Source: Allobosea sp. 47.2.35
GTDB lineage: Bacteria > Pseudomonadota > Alphaproteobacteria > Rhizobiales > Beijerinckiaceae
DNA length: 64,000 nt
Assembly (NCBI RefSeq): GCF_024655635.1
Contig: NZ_JANLGI010000012.1
Span: 62,001 to 126,000 of the forward strand
Reading direction: 5' to 3'
A program made the translations under genes and the position numbers. Shown in pieces: positions 1 through 8,596 of this stretch (its first letter is position 1; the number at the start of each line of letters is the position of its first letter). The notes under the pieces were generated by a model that saw nothing but the letters and a program-made list of their open reading frames with translations, ran no database searches and was not told the DNA's origin.

Positions 1-1476
1 GTGATGGCGCAGGAGCTTGGCGCACATCATCGGCGTCAGCGTCAGCGCGACGAAGCCCGAGACCAGCACGGCGCCGGCCAGCGTCAGCGCGAACTCGATG
101 AAGAGCTTGCCGGTGCGACCGGTCGAGAAGGCCATCGGCGCATAGACCGCGACCAGCGTCAGCGTCATCGCCACGACCGCGAAGGCGATCTCGTTGATGC
201 CGCGGATCGCCGCCGGGGTCGGCTGCATGCCGTCCTCGATATGGCGGTGCACGTTCTCCAGCACGACGATGGCGTCATCGACGACGAGGCCGATGGCGAG
301 CACCATCGAGAGCAGCGTCAGCGTGTTCACGGTGAAGCCGAACGCGTACATCAGCGCGAACGAGCCGATCAGCGAGACCGGGATCGTGACCAGCGGGATC
401 AGCGTCGCGCGCACCGAGCGCAGGAAGATGAAGATGATCAGCACGACCAGTACGATCGCCTCGATGATCGTCTGGTAGACCGCCTTGATCGAACGGTCGA
501 TGAAGACCGAGGTATCGTAGGACTTGGCGATCGACATGCCCTGGGGCAGGTCCTCGATGATGCCCGGAAGCGCCTCCTCGATGCCGGCCGAGACGTCGAG
601 CGGATTGGCCGTCGCCTGCTTGACGATGCCGATCGTCACCGAGGGCGTGCCCTTGAACCAGGCGGCATTGCGCTCCTCGCGGGCGCCGAGCTCGACCTTG
701 GCGATGTCCTTCAGCTTGACCGGGAAGCCATTGGCGTCCTTGACGACGATCTCGCGGAACTCGGCCGGGGTCGTCATGCTGGTCTGCGAGAGCACCGTGA
801 ACTCGCGGTCGTTGCTCTCGATCCGGCCGGACGGGATCTCGACATTCTGCGCCCGGACGGCCGCCTCGATCTGCTGGACCGAGATGTCGTAAGCCGACAT
901 GCGGGCGCGATCGAGCCAGATGCGCATCGCATACTGGCGCTGGCCGAGAATGCGGACTTCCGCCACGCCGGTCACGTTCTGAACGCGGTCCGAGATGAAG
1001 CGATCGGCGAAGTCGGTGAGCTCGAGCGGCCCGTCCTTCGAGCTGGTCAGCGAGAGATAGAGGATCGGCTGCGCGTCGGCCTCGACCTTGGCGATGACCG
1101 GCTCGTCGATCTCGTCCGGCAGGCGGCTGCGCACGCGGCTGACGCGGTCGCGCACGTCGGAAGCCGCAACGTCGGGATCGACATCCGGGCGGAAGCGTAC
1201 CTGGATGAAGCTGCGCTCCTGGCGGCTGGCCGAGGAGATGATCTCGATGCCCTCGATGCCGGCGATCGAGTTCTCCAGGATCTGGGTGACCTGCGTCTCG
1301 ATGATCTCGGCCGAGGCGCCGCGATAATCGGTACGCACCGAGACGATCGGCTCGTCGATATTCGGGTACTCGCGAACGGTCAGGCGACCGTAGGAGACGA
1401 TGCCGATCAGGATCACGAGGAGGCTCAGCACCGTCGAGAGGACGGGCCGGCGGACGAAGAGTTCGAAGAAGCTCAT
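1..1476 (-). CDS. RND efflux transporter permease subunit (N-terminal half, cut by window edge)
   Basis: Inner-membrane proton-driven pump of the AcrB/MexB (HAE1) family, working with the adaptor just upstream. About 492 residues are visible of a family length near 1030; the rest lies beyond base 1. The protein starts MSFFELFVRRPVLSTV, the usual cytoplasmic N-terminus and first membrane helix. A long periplasmic porter segment follows, then the TM4 signature GLVVDDAIVVLEN near residue 400 with the two Asp residues of the proton relay, and an HHIEDG-like helix turn after it. The ATG at 1476 follows the adaptor stop by 10 bp, so the two are one operon on the minus strand. Substrate cannot be read from the sequence. 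No outer-membrane partner is visible in the window. Confidence 0.93.
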   Translation of the reverse strand, partial: MSFFELFVRRPVLSTVLSLLVILIGIVSYGRLTVREYPNIDEPIVSVRTDYRGASAEIIETQVTQILENSIAGIEGIEIISSASRQERSFIQVRFRPDVDPDVAASDVRDRVSRVRSRLPDEIDEPVIAKVEADAQPILYLSLTSSKDGPLELTDFADRFISDRVQNVTGVAEVRILGQRQYAMRIWLDRARMSAYDISVQQIEAAVRAQNVEIPSGRIESNDREFTVLSQTSMTTPAEFREIVVKDANGFPVKLKDIAKVELGAREERNAAWFKGTPSVTIGIVKQATANPLDVSAGIEEALPGIIEDLPQGMSIAKSYDTSVFIDRSIKAVYQTIIEAIVLVVLIIFIFLRSVRATLIPLVTIPVSLIGSFALMYAFGFTVNTLTLLSMVLAIGLVVDDAIVVLENVHRHIEDGMQPTPAAIRGINEIAFAVVAMTLTLVAVYAPMAFSTGRTGKLFIEFALTLAGAVLVSGFVALTLTPMMCAKLLRHH

Positions 1477-1486
1477 GAGGGCGATC

Positions 1487-2566
1487 CTAGAGCTGGCTGG
1501 TCTGGACGACCTTGTCCTTGATCGCGATGATCGCGCCGTCGCGCAGGCGCATCTGGCCGGCGGTGATGATCTGCATGTCGGGCGTCAGCCCGCGGACGAT
1601 CTCGACCTTGCCCGGCAGGCGCTTGCCGAGTTCGACGGCGACCTTCTTCGCCTTGCCCTTGTCGACGACGTAGATGATCTTGCCGACCGCATCCGGCACC
1701 ACGGCCATCTCCGGCACGACGATCGCCTTTTCGCGATAGTCCACCGTGATCGCGAGCCGGGCGAAGAGGCCGGGCTTCAGCGCGAGATCGGCGTTCGGGA
1801 TATTGGCGCGCAGGCGGATCGCCCGGCCGTTGACGTCGACCACCGGGTCGATCGCGTAGATCTGGCCCTGGAACTTCCGGTCAGGAACGGCATCGACCTT
1901 CATCTGCACGGGCTGCCCGACCTTGAGGCGACTCAGATAGATCTCGGGCACGCGGAAATCGATCTTGATCGGGTCGATGCTGGTCAGCGTGATCAACTGC
2001 TTGCCAACCGAGACATAGTCGCCGACGCCGACCGAGCGCAGGCCGACGACGCCGGTGAAAGGCGCCACGATGGTCGACTGGGCGAGCTTGGCCTTGGCGA
2101 GCTGGACGCGGGCCTCGCTGGAAGCAAGCTTCGCCGCGGATTCTTCAAGTGCGACCTGCGTTCCCGAGCCGCGCGAGACCAGCCCCCTGAGCCGATCGTT
2201 GGTGTCGCGGGCGAGGCCGAGATCGGCCATCGCCTGCTTCAGCTCGGCATCGAGGATCGCCGTATCGAGCTTGACCAGCTCCTGCCCGGCCTTGACGCGC
2301 TCGCCTTCCTTGAAGCCGAGGAAGATGACCCGGCCGGCGATTTCCGGCGCGATGACAACGGATTCATCGGCGGCCAGCGTGCCGAGCGCCTCGACCTCCT
2401 CGCTCACGGTCGCCAGCTCGATGGACGCAACCTCGACAGGCACGCCGCGCGGCCCCGAGACCGCGCTCGCCTGCGCCTGCTGGGTGCCGGTGCGCTGGTT
2501 GCGGTAGGCGTAATAGCCGCCGCCCGCGATGGCGGCGACGAGAACAAGAAGAACGAACCGCTTCAT
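1487..2566 (-). CDS. RND efflux periplasmic adaptor subunit (membrane fusion protein)
   Basis: Links the RND pump to an outer-membrane channel. 359 residues from the preferred ATG at 2566 (MKRFVLLVLVAAIAGGGYYAY), giving a single N-terminal membrane anchor; an upstream ATG at 2593 would add nine residues without a ribosome site. Order seen: anchor, lipoyl-like half motif (GRVIFLGFKEGERVKAGQEL), an alpha-helical hairpin rich in Ala/Leu/Glu around residues 95-160, second lipoyl half (APFTGVVGLRSVGVGDYVSV), beta-barrel and membrane-proximal domains. This is the HlyD/AcrA architecture. No lipobox Cys, so it is anchored by the helix, not as a lipoprotein. First gene of the operon with the pump. Confidence 0.93.
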   Translation of the reverse strand: MKRFVLLVLVAAIAGGGYYAYRNQRTGTQQAQASAVSGPRGVPVEVASIELATVSEEVEALGTLAADESVVIAPEIAGRVIFLGFKEGERVKAGQELVKLDTAILDAELKQAMADLGLARDTNDRLRGLVSRGSGTQVALEESAAKLASSEARVQLAKAKLAQSTIVAPFTGVVGLRSVGVGDYVSVGKQLITLTSIDPIKIDFRVPEIYLSRLKVGQPVQMKVDAVPDRKFQGQIYAIDPVVDVNGRAIRLRANIPNADLALKPGLFARLAITVDYREKAIVVPEMAVVPDAVGKIIYVVDKGKAKKVAVELGKRLPGKVEIVRGLTPDMQIITAGQMRLRDGAIIAIKDKVVQTSQL

Positions 2567-2991
2567 CAGGCTGGAGGCTCCGTTGCCGCCCATTGGTCTT
2601 AAATGGAACGAAAGGCGTTGCTAAGATGCCGGCGCGCCACAGCGGCACAAAAACAGCGGTTCTTGTGCCGATGCCGTATCGTTTCGGCCTCGCAGGCATC
2701 AATGCAAGATGCTTGCCGATAAGAGGCCCAACGTCACGGGCATCTCCGCCGCACACAGACATCCACAATCATCCTGCCGCTAAGCCGTGGATCGTCCAAG
2801 CGCATTCTGGAGACCTCACGAAACGTTGACCGGCTCGCGGAAGTGCAAATCGCCCGTTTCGGGGCCTTCCACATCCTGTCACGCCGCTGTCATCCGTGGC
2901 CGCTAGGGCTCGCCGCGATCGAGACGCCTGCCCCGCCGGCCTGACCGGGTGGGGATGCGCTCATGCCCGCATCGTGCCCGAGAACCAGTCC
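2567..2991. other. Intergenic region between the divergent efflux operon and phnC
   Basis: About 425 bases without a convincing gene. It must hold the minus-strand efflux promoter and the plus-strand phn promoter. The only strong signal is the Pho box annotated separately at 2876-2893. Short open frames here (for example the upstream GTG extension of phnC at 2896) lack ribosome sites and overlap the Pho box region, so I treat them as non-coding. Confidence 0.6.
2876..2893 (+). promoter_or_regulatory. Pho box (PhoB binding site) upstream of phnC
   Basis: CTGTCACGCCGCTGTCAT: two 7-base direct repeats of the CTGTCA(T/C) type with start-to-start spacing of 11 bases, exactly the known PhoB half-site layout. 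It lies 98 bases before the phnC ATG. Phosphate-starvation induction of phn genes by PhoB is established in enterobacteria and rhizobia; binding here is inferred from the match. Confidence 0.85.
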
Positions 2992-3810
2992 ATGCTCCGC
3001 ATCGAAGGCCTGACCAAGCGCTTTGGCGACAGGAACGCGGTCGACACCGTAACCCTGACCGTGCCGAAGGGAGAGATGGTCGGCGTCATCGGCCCCTCCG
3101 GCGCCGGCAAGTCGACGCTGCTGCGCATGCTGAACCGCCTGACCGAGCCGACCTCCGGCCGGATCGTCTGCGAGGAGCAGGACGTCACCGGGCTGAAGGG
3201 CGCCTCGCTCCGGCGCTGGCGCCGCGATACCGCGATGATCTTCCAGCAGTTCAACCTCGTCGGCCGCCTCGACGTGCTGACCAATGTCCTGCTTGGCCGG
3301 CTGAACCATCGTTCGGCAGCGCTGACGCTGGTCAAGAGCTTCTCAGAGGACGACAAGATCCGCGCCATCGCGGCGCTCGAGCGTCTCGATATGGGCCATC
3401 TCCTGGCGCAGCGCGCCGAGACGCTTTCGGGCGGCCAGCAGCAGCGCGTCGCCATCGCCCGCGCCCTCGTTCAGGAGCCGCGCATCATCCTTGCCGACGA
3501 GCCGATCGCCTCGCTCGACCCGCGCAACACCCAGGTCGTCATGGACGCGCTGTTCCGCATCAATCGCGAGGACGGCATCACCGTGATGTGCAACCTGCAC
3601 GACCTCGACATCGCCGCGAAATACTGTGACCGCCTGATCGGCATGTCTGCCGGCAAGGTCGTGTTCGACGACGTACCGCAGGCGCTGACCCGCGAGATCG
3701 CGGCCGAACTCTACGGCATCGAGGCAAAGGATGCCGGCGCCGAGGCGCTGGATGCGCTCGACGCCATCGCCGCTTCCGAAGCGAAGCGCGCCCGCCAGAA
3801 GATCGCCTGA
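2992..3810 (+). CDS. phnC: Phosphonate ABC transporter ATP-binding protein PhnC
   Basis: ATPase that powers import of phosphonates (and possibly phosphite) through PhnE with binding protein PhnD. 272 residues. Walker [10 protein letters not shown] near residue 36, Q-loop FQQFN, ABC signature LSGGQQQR, Walker [12 protein letters not shown] and switch His in CNLHDLD. The start ATG at 2992 gives [12 protein letters not shown], the normal N-terminus; a GTG 96 bases upstream would add 32 arginine-rich residues not seen in the family. First gene of phnCDE1E2, preceded by a Pho box. Confidence 0.96.
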   Translation: MLRIEGLTKRFGDRNAVDTVTLTVPKGEMVGVIGPSGAGKSTLLRMLNRLTEPTSGRIVCEEQDVTGLKGASLRRWRRDTAMIFQQFNLVGRLDVLTNVLLGRLNHRSAALTLVKSFSEDDKIRAIAALERLDMGHLLAQRAETLSGGQQQRVAIARALVQEPRIILADEPIASLDPRNTQVVMDALFRINREDGITVMCNLHDLDIAAKYCDRLIGMSAGKVVFDDVPQALTREIAAELYGIEAKDAGAEALDALDAIAASEAKRARQKIA

Positions 3811-3892
3811 TTTCCAGAGATCGCCGGACCGGCCCGAAGGCCGTCGCCGCGAGAAGACCATCCCGACTACGACTGCAACCAGGAGCACATCG

Positions 3893-4807
3893 ATGCTGAC
3901 CCGTCGTCATACCCTCAGGCTCGCCGCCGCCGGCCTCGCCCTCGCCGCCGCCCCGGCTTTCGCCCAGGACTGGAAGGCGAAATACCCCGAGCTCGTCTTC
4001 GCGATCATCCCCTCCGAGAACGCCTCGGGCGTCACCGAGCGCTATACCCCCTTCGTGCAGTATCTGGCGAAGGAGCTCGGCACCAAGGTCACGCTGCGCA
4101 TCGCCAATGACTACGCCGCGATCATCGAGGGCCAGCGCACCGGCAACATCCACATCGCCTCCTACGGCCCGTCCTCCTTCGCCCGCGCCCGCATGACCGG
4201 CGCCAAGGTCGATGCTTTCGCCATCGAGACCAATCTCGACGGCACCAAGGGCTATCACTCGGTCTTCTACGTGAAGAAGGACTCGCCCTATCAGAAGGTC
4301 GAGGACCTCAAGGGCAAGAATCTCGGCCTCGTCGATCCGAACTCAACCTCCGGCAACAACGTCCCGCGCTTCGCGCTGAACGGCATGAAGATCGAGCCGG
4401 AAAGCTTCTTCTCGAAGGTCGTCTATACCGGCAGCCATGAGAACGCGATCATCGCGCTCCAGCAGGGCACGGTCGATGTCGCCGCCAACTGGTGGAACGA
4501 CGAGCAGGAATCGAACCTGCAGCGCATGGCCCGCAAGAACATGGCCAAGGCCGACGACTTCCGGATCATCTACAAGTCCGAGCAGATCGTGAACTCGCCG
4601 ATGGCTTATCTCACCGACATGCCGGAAGAGCTGAAGGCCAAGATCCGCGACGCCGTCCTGAACCTCGCCACCAAGGACAAGGCCGCCTTCGACAAGATCT
4701 ATGAAGGCAAGCAGGGCCCGCTCGTCGCCGTCGACAACAAGGCCTACGACCCGATCATCGAGCTGAACAAGTTCGTCGACGACCTCCGCAAGAAGAAGTC
4801 CTCGTAA
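3893..4807 (+). CDS. phnD: Phosphonate ABC transporter substrate-binding protein PhnD
   Basis: Periplasmic receptor for phosphonates. 304 residues with a Sec signal (MLTRRHTLRLAAAGLALAAA, cleavage likely after AFA-Q). The mature protein has the PhnD/SsuA/transferrin-like fold: FAIIPSENASGV at the start, YGPSSFARA around residue 95, and DPNSTSGNNVPRFAL around residue 150, the Ser/Thr-Ser-Gly turn that binds the phosphonate group. An AGGAG ribosome site lies 8-12 bases before ATG 3893. It is followed by a palindromic element before phnE1, which may favour a separate stable phnD message. Confidence 0.96.
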   Translation: MLTRRHTLRLAAAGLALAAAPAFAQDWKAKYPELVFAIIPSENASGVTERYTPFVQYLAKELGTKVTLRIANDYAAIIEGQRTGNIHIASYGPSSFARARMTGAKVDAFAIETNLDGTKGYHSVFYVKKDSPYQKVEDLKGKNLGLVDPNSTSGNNVPRFALNGMKIEPESFFSKVVYTGSHENAIIALQQGTVDVAANWWNDEQESNLQRMARKNMAKADDFRIIYKSEQIVNSPMAYLTDMPEELKAKIRDAVLNLATKDKAAFDKIYEGKQGPLVAVDNKAYDPIIELNKFVDDLRKKKSS

Positions 4808-4827
4808 GCAGCACGCCTGCACTCGCC

Positions 4828-4860
4828 GTCATGGTCGGGCTTGTCCCGACCATCCACGTC
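4828..4860. repeat. REP-like palindromic element between phnD and phnE1
   Basis: Perfect 9-bp inverted repeat ATGGTCGGG / CCCGACCAT (4831-4839 and 4845-4853) with loop CTTGT, in a 166-bp gap in the phn transport operon. A close relative (TCATGGCCGGG stem) lies at 45398-45426, so this is a family of dispersed palindromes of the kind common in Hyphomicrobiales genomes. It could act as a partial terminator or as a 3' stabiliser for phnD mRNA; this is inference. Confidence 0.7.
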
Positions 4861-4973
4861 TTCGCTGCGCCGATCGCATGCGGCGCTCAGGACGCGGATG
4901 CTGGCCACAGGGGCGAGCATGACGGCTGCGGCGCCACCACCCGGCGCCCTCTCCGGCAACGGACGCAAATCTC

Positions 4974-5855
4974 ATGACCCTCGCGATCGACCGCAACGAC
5001 CCGGCCATCCGGGCCCATGCCGAGGCCTATCGGCAGGCCTCATCCGCCAAGCGCCGGCAGGCCCTGATCGGCATCGTCGTCTTCATCGCCTGCGTGCTCC
5101 TGTCCGCGCGCGGCGCGGAAGTCGATCTCGCTAAGTTCTTCGAGAAAATCCATCGCTTCCCGAAATACATCTACGAGACGCTGCCGACGCTGCGCCTCTC
5201 CAGCATCAGTGCCGACCTCTCCGAATGGTATTGGGGCCTGAAGGGCTGGCTGAAGCTGCTCTGGCAGACCGTGCTCATCGCCTATGTCGGCACGATCCTC
5301 GGCGCCGCCGGCGCCTTCCTGTTCTGCTTCGCCGCCGCCGCCAATCTCGGCCGCGCCACCTGGCTGCGCTTCACTGTCCGCCGCTATCTCGAATTCTGCC
5401 GCACCGTTCCCGAGATCGTCTTCGCGCTGATCTTCGTCATCGCCTTCGGCCTTGGGCCTCTGCCCGGCGTGCTCGCCATCGCGATCCACACCATGGGCGC
5501 GCTCGGCAAGCTCTTCTCCGAAGTGGTCGAGAATATCGACCTCAAGCCGGTTGACGGCGTCACCGCCGCCGGCGGGAGCTGGTGGCAGATCGTGCGCTTC
5601 GCCGTCGTGCCGCAGGTGCTTTCCAATTTCGCGAGCTATGCGCTGCTGCGCTTCGAGATCAATGTCCGCGGCGCCTCGATCATGGGCTTCGTCGGCGCAG
5701 GCGGCATCGGCCAGGACCTGATCGAGGCGATCCGCAAGTTCTACTTCACCGATGTCAGCGCCATCCTGCTGCTGATCATCGTCGCGGTGATGCTGATCGA
5801 CTACGCCACCGAGCGTCTGCGCCACGCCCTTCTCAGCCTGGAGCATGGCCGATGA
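4974..5855 (+). CDS. phnE: Phosphonate ABC transporter permease PhnE (first copy)
   Basis: Membrane-spanning subunit of the phosphonate importer. 293 residues. Soluble N-terminus, then about six hydrophobic segments starting with QALIGIVVFIACVLLSA near residue 28. The permease EAA-loop region that docks on PhnC is seen as VDGVTAAGGSWWQIVRFAVVP around residue 185, and the PhnE hallmark GFVGAGGIGQDL near residue 240. Its stop overlaps the start of the second permease (ATGA at 5852-5855), so translation is coupled. Paired with a second, diverged permease, which suggests a heterodimeric channel. Confidence 0.95.
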   Translation: MTLAIDRNDPAIRAHAEAYRQASSAKRRQALIGIVVFIACVLLSARGAEVDLAKFFEKIHRFPKYIYETLPTLRLSSISADLSEWYWGLKGWLKLLWQTVLIAYVGTILGAAGAFLFCFAAAANLGRATWLRFTVRRYLEFCRTVPEIVFALIFVIAFGLGPLPGVLAIAIHTMGALGKLFSEVVENIDLKPVDGVTAAGGSWWQIVRFAVVPQVLSNFASYALLRFEINVRGASIMGFVGAGGIGQDLIEAIRKFYFTDVSAILLLIIVAVMLIDYATERLRHALLSLEHGR

Positions 5856-6706
5856 GCCTCGCCCTCTCGACGGCCGAGCGCGCCGACATCCTGCGCCGTC
5901 ACGACGCCGCGATCCGCGGCTCGCTCAAGACGAAGCTCGCGACGATCGGCACCATCGCCGCCCTCGCCGGCTTCTTCGTCTACGGGCTGACGACGCTCGA
6001 GACCTCGCTCTGGAAGATATTGTCCGGCTTCGGCAATCTCGGCACCTTCGTCGTGCTGATGCTGCCGCCCGATCCCGGCTCCTGGGCGCGCGCCGTCATC
6101 TTCGTGAAGGCGCTGTTCGAGACCATCGCCATCGCCTTCCTCGGCACGGTTCTCGCCGCCATCCTCGCCCTGCCGCTCGGCTTCATCGCGGCGCGCAATG
6201 TCGTCGCCAACCGCGTCGTCCATTTCCTCGCCCGCCGCTCGCTCGACACCGTGCGCGGCGTCGATGCGCTGATCTGGGCGCTGATCTGGGTCAATGTCGT
6301 GGGTCTCGGCCCCTTCGCGGGCATGCTCGCGATCATGACCAGCGATCTCGGCGCCTTCGGCAAGCTCTATTCGGAAGCGATCGAGGCCGCCGACCGCAAG
6401 CCGGTCGAGGGCGTCTCCTCCGTCGGCGGCGGCAAGGCGCACGAAATCCGCTTCGGCCTCTTGCCGCAGGTGCTGCCGGTGATCGCGAGCCAGGTGCTCT
6501 ACTACATCGAGTCGAACACCCGCTCCTCGACCATCATCGGCATCGTCGGCGCCGGCGGCATCGGCCTCTATCTCGCCGAGACGATCCGCACGCTGGAATG
6601 GCAGCAGGTCTCCTTCCTGATCCTGCTCGTCCTCGCCGCGGTCTCGGCCATCGACTTCCTGTCGGGCAAGCTGCGCTTCGCTATCATCGGCCGTCGGGCG
6701 AGCTGA
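5852..6706 (+). CDS. phnE: Phosphonate ABC transporter permease PhnE (second copy)
   Basis: Second permease of the importer, 284 residues. Start ATG 5852 overlaps the stop of the first copy; a much longer open frame upstream is only a shadow of that gene. Hydrophobic segments begin at LATIGTIAALAGFFVYG. The EAA-type loop reads VEGVSSVGGGKAHEIRFGLLP and the conserved end motif GIVGAGGIGLYL. It is clearly homologous to but diverged from the upstream copy. Sinorhizobium-type phn loci also carry two permeases (phnE/phnT naming varies), so this is typical of the group. Confidence 0.95.
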   Translation: MSLALSTAERADILRRHDAAIRGSLKTKLATIGTIAALAGFFVYGLTTLETSLWKILSGFGNLGTFVVLMLPPDPGSWARAVIFVKALFETIAIAFLGTVLAAILALPLGFIAARNVVANRVVHFLARRSLDTVRGVDALIWALIWVNVVGLGPFAGMLAIMTSDLGAFGKLYSEAIEAADRKPVEGVSSVGGGKAHEIRFGLLPQVLPVIASQVLYYIESNTRSSTIIGIVGAGGIGLYLAETIRTLEWQQVSFLILLVLAAVSAIDFLSGKLRFAIIGRRAS

Positions 6707-6718
6707 CGCCTTCTCCCG

Positions 6719-7474
6719 TCAGGGCGAGGGCGTATCCCCGAACGGCTCGATCACCATTTCCATGCGCTCAGCGGCGAAGACGCTGGAAACCAGATGCACC
6801 GGCGTCAGATCCGGCAAGGCGTCGACCGCCGTCGAGATCATCACGGCGGACTCGGGCGCGATCTCCAGCAGTTCCGCCTCGCGCTCGTCGGCGAGCCGCG
6901 CCGTCAGGCGCGTCGACAGGCGAACATAATCCGCGATGCCATAAATCTTGAAGGCGGCGGTGATCGAGCCGGCCGCCTCGCGATAGGCCTTGTCGAAATC
7001 CGGGAAGCGCTCGACCGCAAGCCAGTGCGTGCCGGTGCCCATCGGCACGCCGTCGGCGAGGCTCACGCCCCGTACGCGCCAGAGCGGCGTCCCGGTCTTC
7101 AGCTTGAGCGCCGCGCAGGCCCCCGCCTCGCCGACGACCACCTCCGCCGAAAGCATGCGGCTCGTGCCTGTGATGCCGAGCTTGCCCATGTTGGTGCGCA
7201 TGCTGACGCGTCGGCCGATCGGGTAAGGCAGTCGCGGCGCCGTCACTTGCGTGCCGCGTCCGCGCGAAACCGTCACCAACCCCTGGTCGGCAAGGTGGCG
7301 GAAGGCCTGCCGCACCGTATGGCGATGCACGCCGTAGCGCTCAGCCAGTGCGACCGAGGCCGGCAACGTGTCGCCGAGCTGGTACTCGCCCCGGCTGATC
7401 GCCTCCGCCAGTTCATCGGCGATGCGCCTCCAGGCCGTTCCCCCGTCCCGCTCCGCCAGTGCCGTATCCGTCAT
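6719..7474 (-). CDS. phnF: GntR-family transcriptional repressor PhnF
   Basis: Regulator of phosphonate genes. 251 residues from ATG 7474; a TTG at 7489 would add five residues. N-terminal winged helix with the GntR pattern (GDTLPASVALAERYGVHRHTVRQAFRHL, residues about 30-60; given in parts: LPASVALAERYGV and HTVRQAFRHLADQGL), followed by a UTRA effector-binding domain from about residue 85 (SAEVVVGEAGACAAL; VRGVSLADGVPMG). Transcribed away from phnG. Two candidate operator copies lie in the 88-bp divergent gap. It sits 12 bp from the phnE2 stop in convergent orientation. Confidence 0.93.
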   Translation of the reverse strand: MTDTALAERDGGTAWRRIADELAEAISRGEYQLGDTLPASVALAERYGVHRHTVRQAFRHLADQGLVTVSRGRGTQVTAPRLPYPIGRRVSMRTNMGKLGITGTSRMLSAEVVVGEAGACAALKLKTGTPLWRVRGVSLADGVPMGTGTHWLAVERFPDFDKAYREAAGSITAAFKIYGIADYVRLSTRLTARLADEREAELLEIAPESAVMISTAVDALPDLTPVHLVSSVFAAERMEMVIEPFGDTPSP

Positions 7475-7491
7475 CAAATCGTCGCCCAAAA

Positions 7492-7535
7492 AGTATAGAC
7501 CTTTGCCATCAACTCACCTAGCATAGTCTAGACAT
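7492..7535. promoter_or_regulatory. Candidate PhnF operators (two matching 11-bp sites)
   Basis: Two copies of AGT(A/C)TAGAC(C/A)T lie in the phnF/phnG divergent gap: AGTATAGACCT at 7492-7502 and AGTCTAGACAT at 7525-7535, 33 bases apart (about three helical turns, same face). The core of the second, GTCTAGAC, is a perfect palindrome. The known mycobacterial PhnF operator contains GTATAGAC, which the first site matches. Binding and repression here are inferred. Confidence 0.65.
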
Positions 7536-7562
7536 TCGGAACTGACCAGCGAGCCCGCGCCG

Positions 7563-7994
7563 ATGAGCCCAAGAACCCCGAGGCAAAGCTGGATGGCGAC
7601 GCTGGCGCGCGCCTCCCGCAGCGAGATCGAAACCCTGCTCGGCGATCCGCCGGATCACGACCTGCTCAAGGCGCCGGAGACCGGCACCGTGATGGTCGAG
7701 GGCCGGGCCGGCGGCGCCGGCCGCCGCTTCAATCTCGGTGAAGCCACCGTGACGCGCTGCGTCGTCCGCCTCTCGAACGGGCGGATGGGCTTCTCCTATG
7801 CGCTCGGCCGCGACGGCCGGAAGGCACGGCTCGCCGCGCTGCTCGACGCTCGCCTGCAGGATGAAGCCGAGGGCAGCGACCTGCATCAGGGCGTCGCCAC
7901 CCTCGCTGCGCAGCAGACTTCGGCCCGCGACCTCGCCTCCCGCAAGGCGGCGGCGACCAAGGTCGATTTCTTCACACTGGTCAGGGGCTCGTGA
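7563..7994 (+). CDS. phnG: C-P lyase core complex subunit PhnG
   Basis: One of the four core C-P lyase proteins (PhnGHIJ) that release phosphate from alkylphosphonates. 143 residues, near the usual 150. Starts MSPRTPRQSWMATLARA, followed by the conserved RPETGTVMVEGRAGGAGR-like stretch (here APETGTVMVEGRAGG, residues about 38-52) and FNLGEATVTRCVV. First gene of the catalytic operon; overlaps phnH by one base. Probably controlled by the PhnF sites just upstream; no Pho box is visible here. Confidence 0.95.
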   Translation: MSPRTPRQSWMATLARASRSEIETLLGDPPDHDLLKAPETGTVMVEGRAGGAGRRFNLGEATVTRCVVRLSNGRMGFSYALGRDGRKARLAALLDARLQDEAEGSDLHQGVATLAAQQTSARDLASRKAAATKVDFFTLVRGS

Positions 7995-8596
7995 TGTCGG
8001 CCGGAACCATGATCGCTCCTGGCTTCTCCCACCCGGTCTTCCAGTCGCAGGCCGCCTTCCGCGCCCTGCTCGCCGCGCTCTCCGAACCCGGCACGTTGCA
8101 GAACGTCGCGAGCGAGATCACGCCGCCGGAAGGTCTCACGACGGCAACCGCGACCGCCCTGCTGACGCTGGCCGATTACGAGACTCCGGTCTGGCTGCCG
8201 GAAGCCCTGCGCAACGGCCCGGCCGGCGCCTGGCTACGCTTCCATTGCGGCGCGTCGCTTGTCGAGAGTCCTGCCGAAGCCGCCTTCGCGGTCATCGACG
8301 GCACGGTCTACGAACCGAAGCTTTCGGCCTTCAACCTCGGCACGGACCAGTTCCCAGATCGCTCGACAACCGTGATCGTACAAGTCACGGCGCTGAAAGG
8401 CGGCTCCGCCCTCGCTCTCTCCGGCCCCGGCATCCTCGGTTCGCGCAACATCACGCCGCAGAGCCTGCGCCCCGGCTTCATCGATGAGCTCCGCGAAAAC
8501 GGCGCGCTCTATCCGCTCGGCGTCGATGTCCTGCTCGCGCATGGCGAGGGCCTGATCGGCCTGCCGCGCTCGACGCAGATCGAGGAGGTTCGCTGA
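7994..8596 (+). CDS. phnH: C-P lyase core complex subunit PhnH
   Basis: Core C-P lyase component with a PLP-transferase-like fold but no cofactor. 200 residues from ATG 7994; GTG 7991 immediately before it is the alternative start. The N-terminus GFSHPVFQSQAAFRALL and the middle DGTVYEPKLSAFNLGT match the family. TGATG overlap with phnG upstream and with phnI downstream, so the genes are translationally coupled. Confidence 0.95.
   Translation: MSAGTMIAPGFSHPVFQSQAAFRALLAALSEPGTLQNVASEITPPEGLTTATATALLTLADYETPVWLPEALRNGPAGAWLRFHCGASLVESPAEAAFAVIDGTVYEPKLSAFNLGTDQFPDRSTTVIVQVTALKGGSALALSGPGILGSRNITPQSLRPGFIDELRENGALYPLGVDVLLAHGEGLIGLPRSTQIEEVR

Noticed and set aside
1..1521. 506-residue plus-strand open frame rich in Arg/Asp/Glu
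   Set aside because: It is the antisense shadow of the RND pump and the end of the adaptor; composition is typical of GC-rich antisense frames and the minus-strand reading gives clear RND motifs.
7491..7562. Pho box before phnG
   Set aside because: No pair of CTGTCA-like repeats at 11-base spacing is present; only the PhnF-like sites were found.
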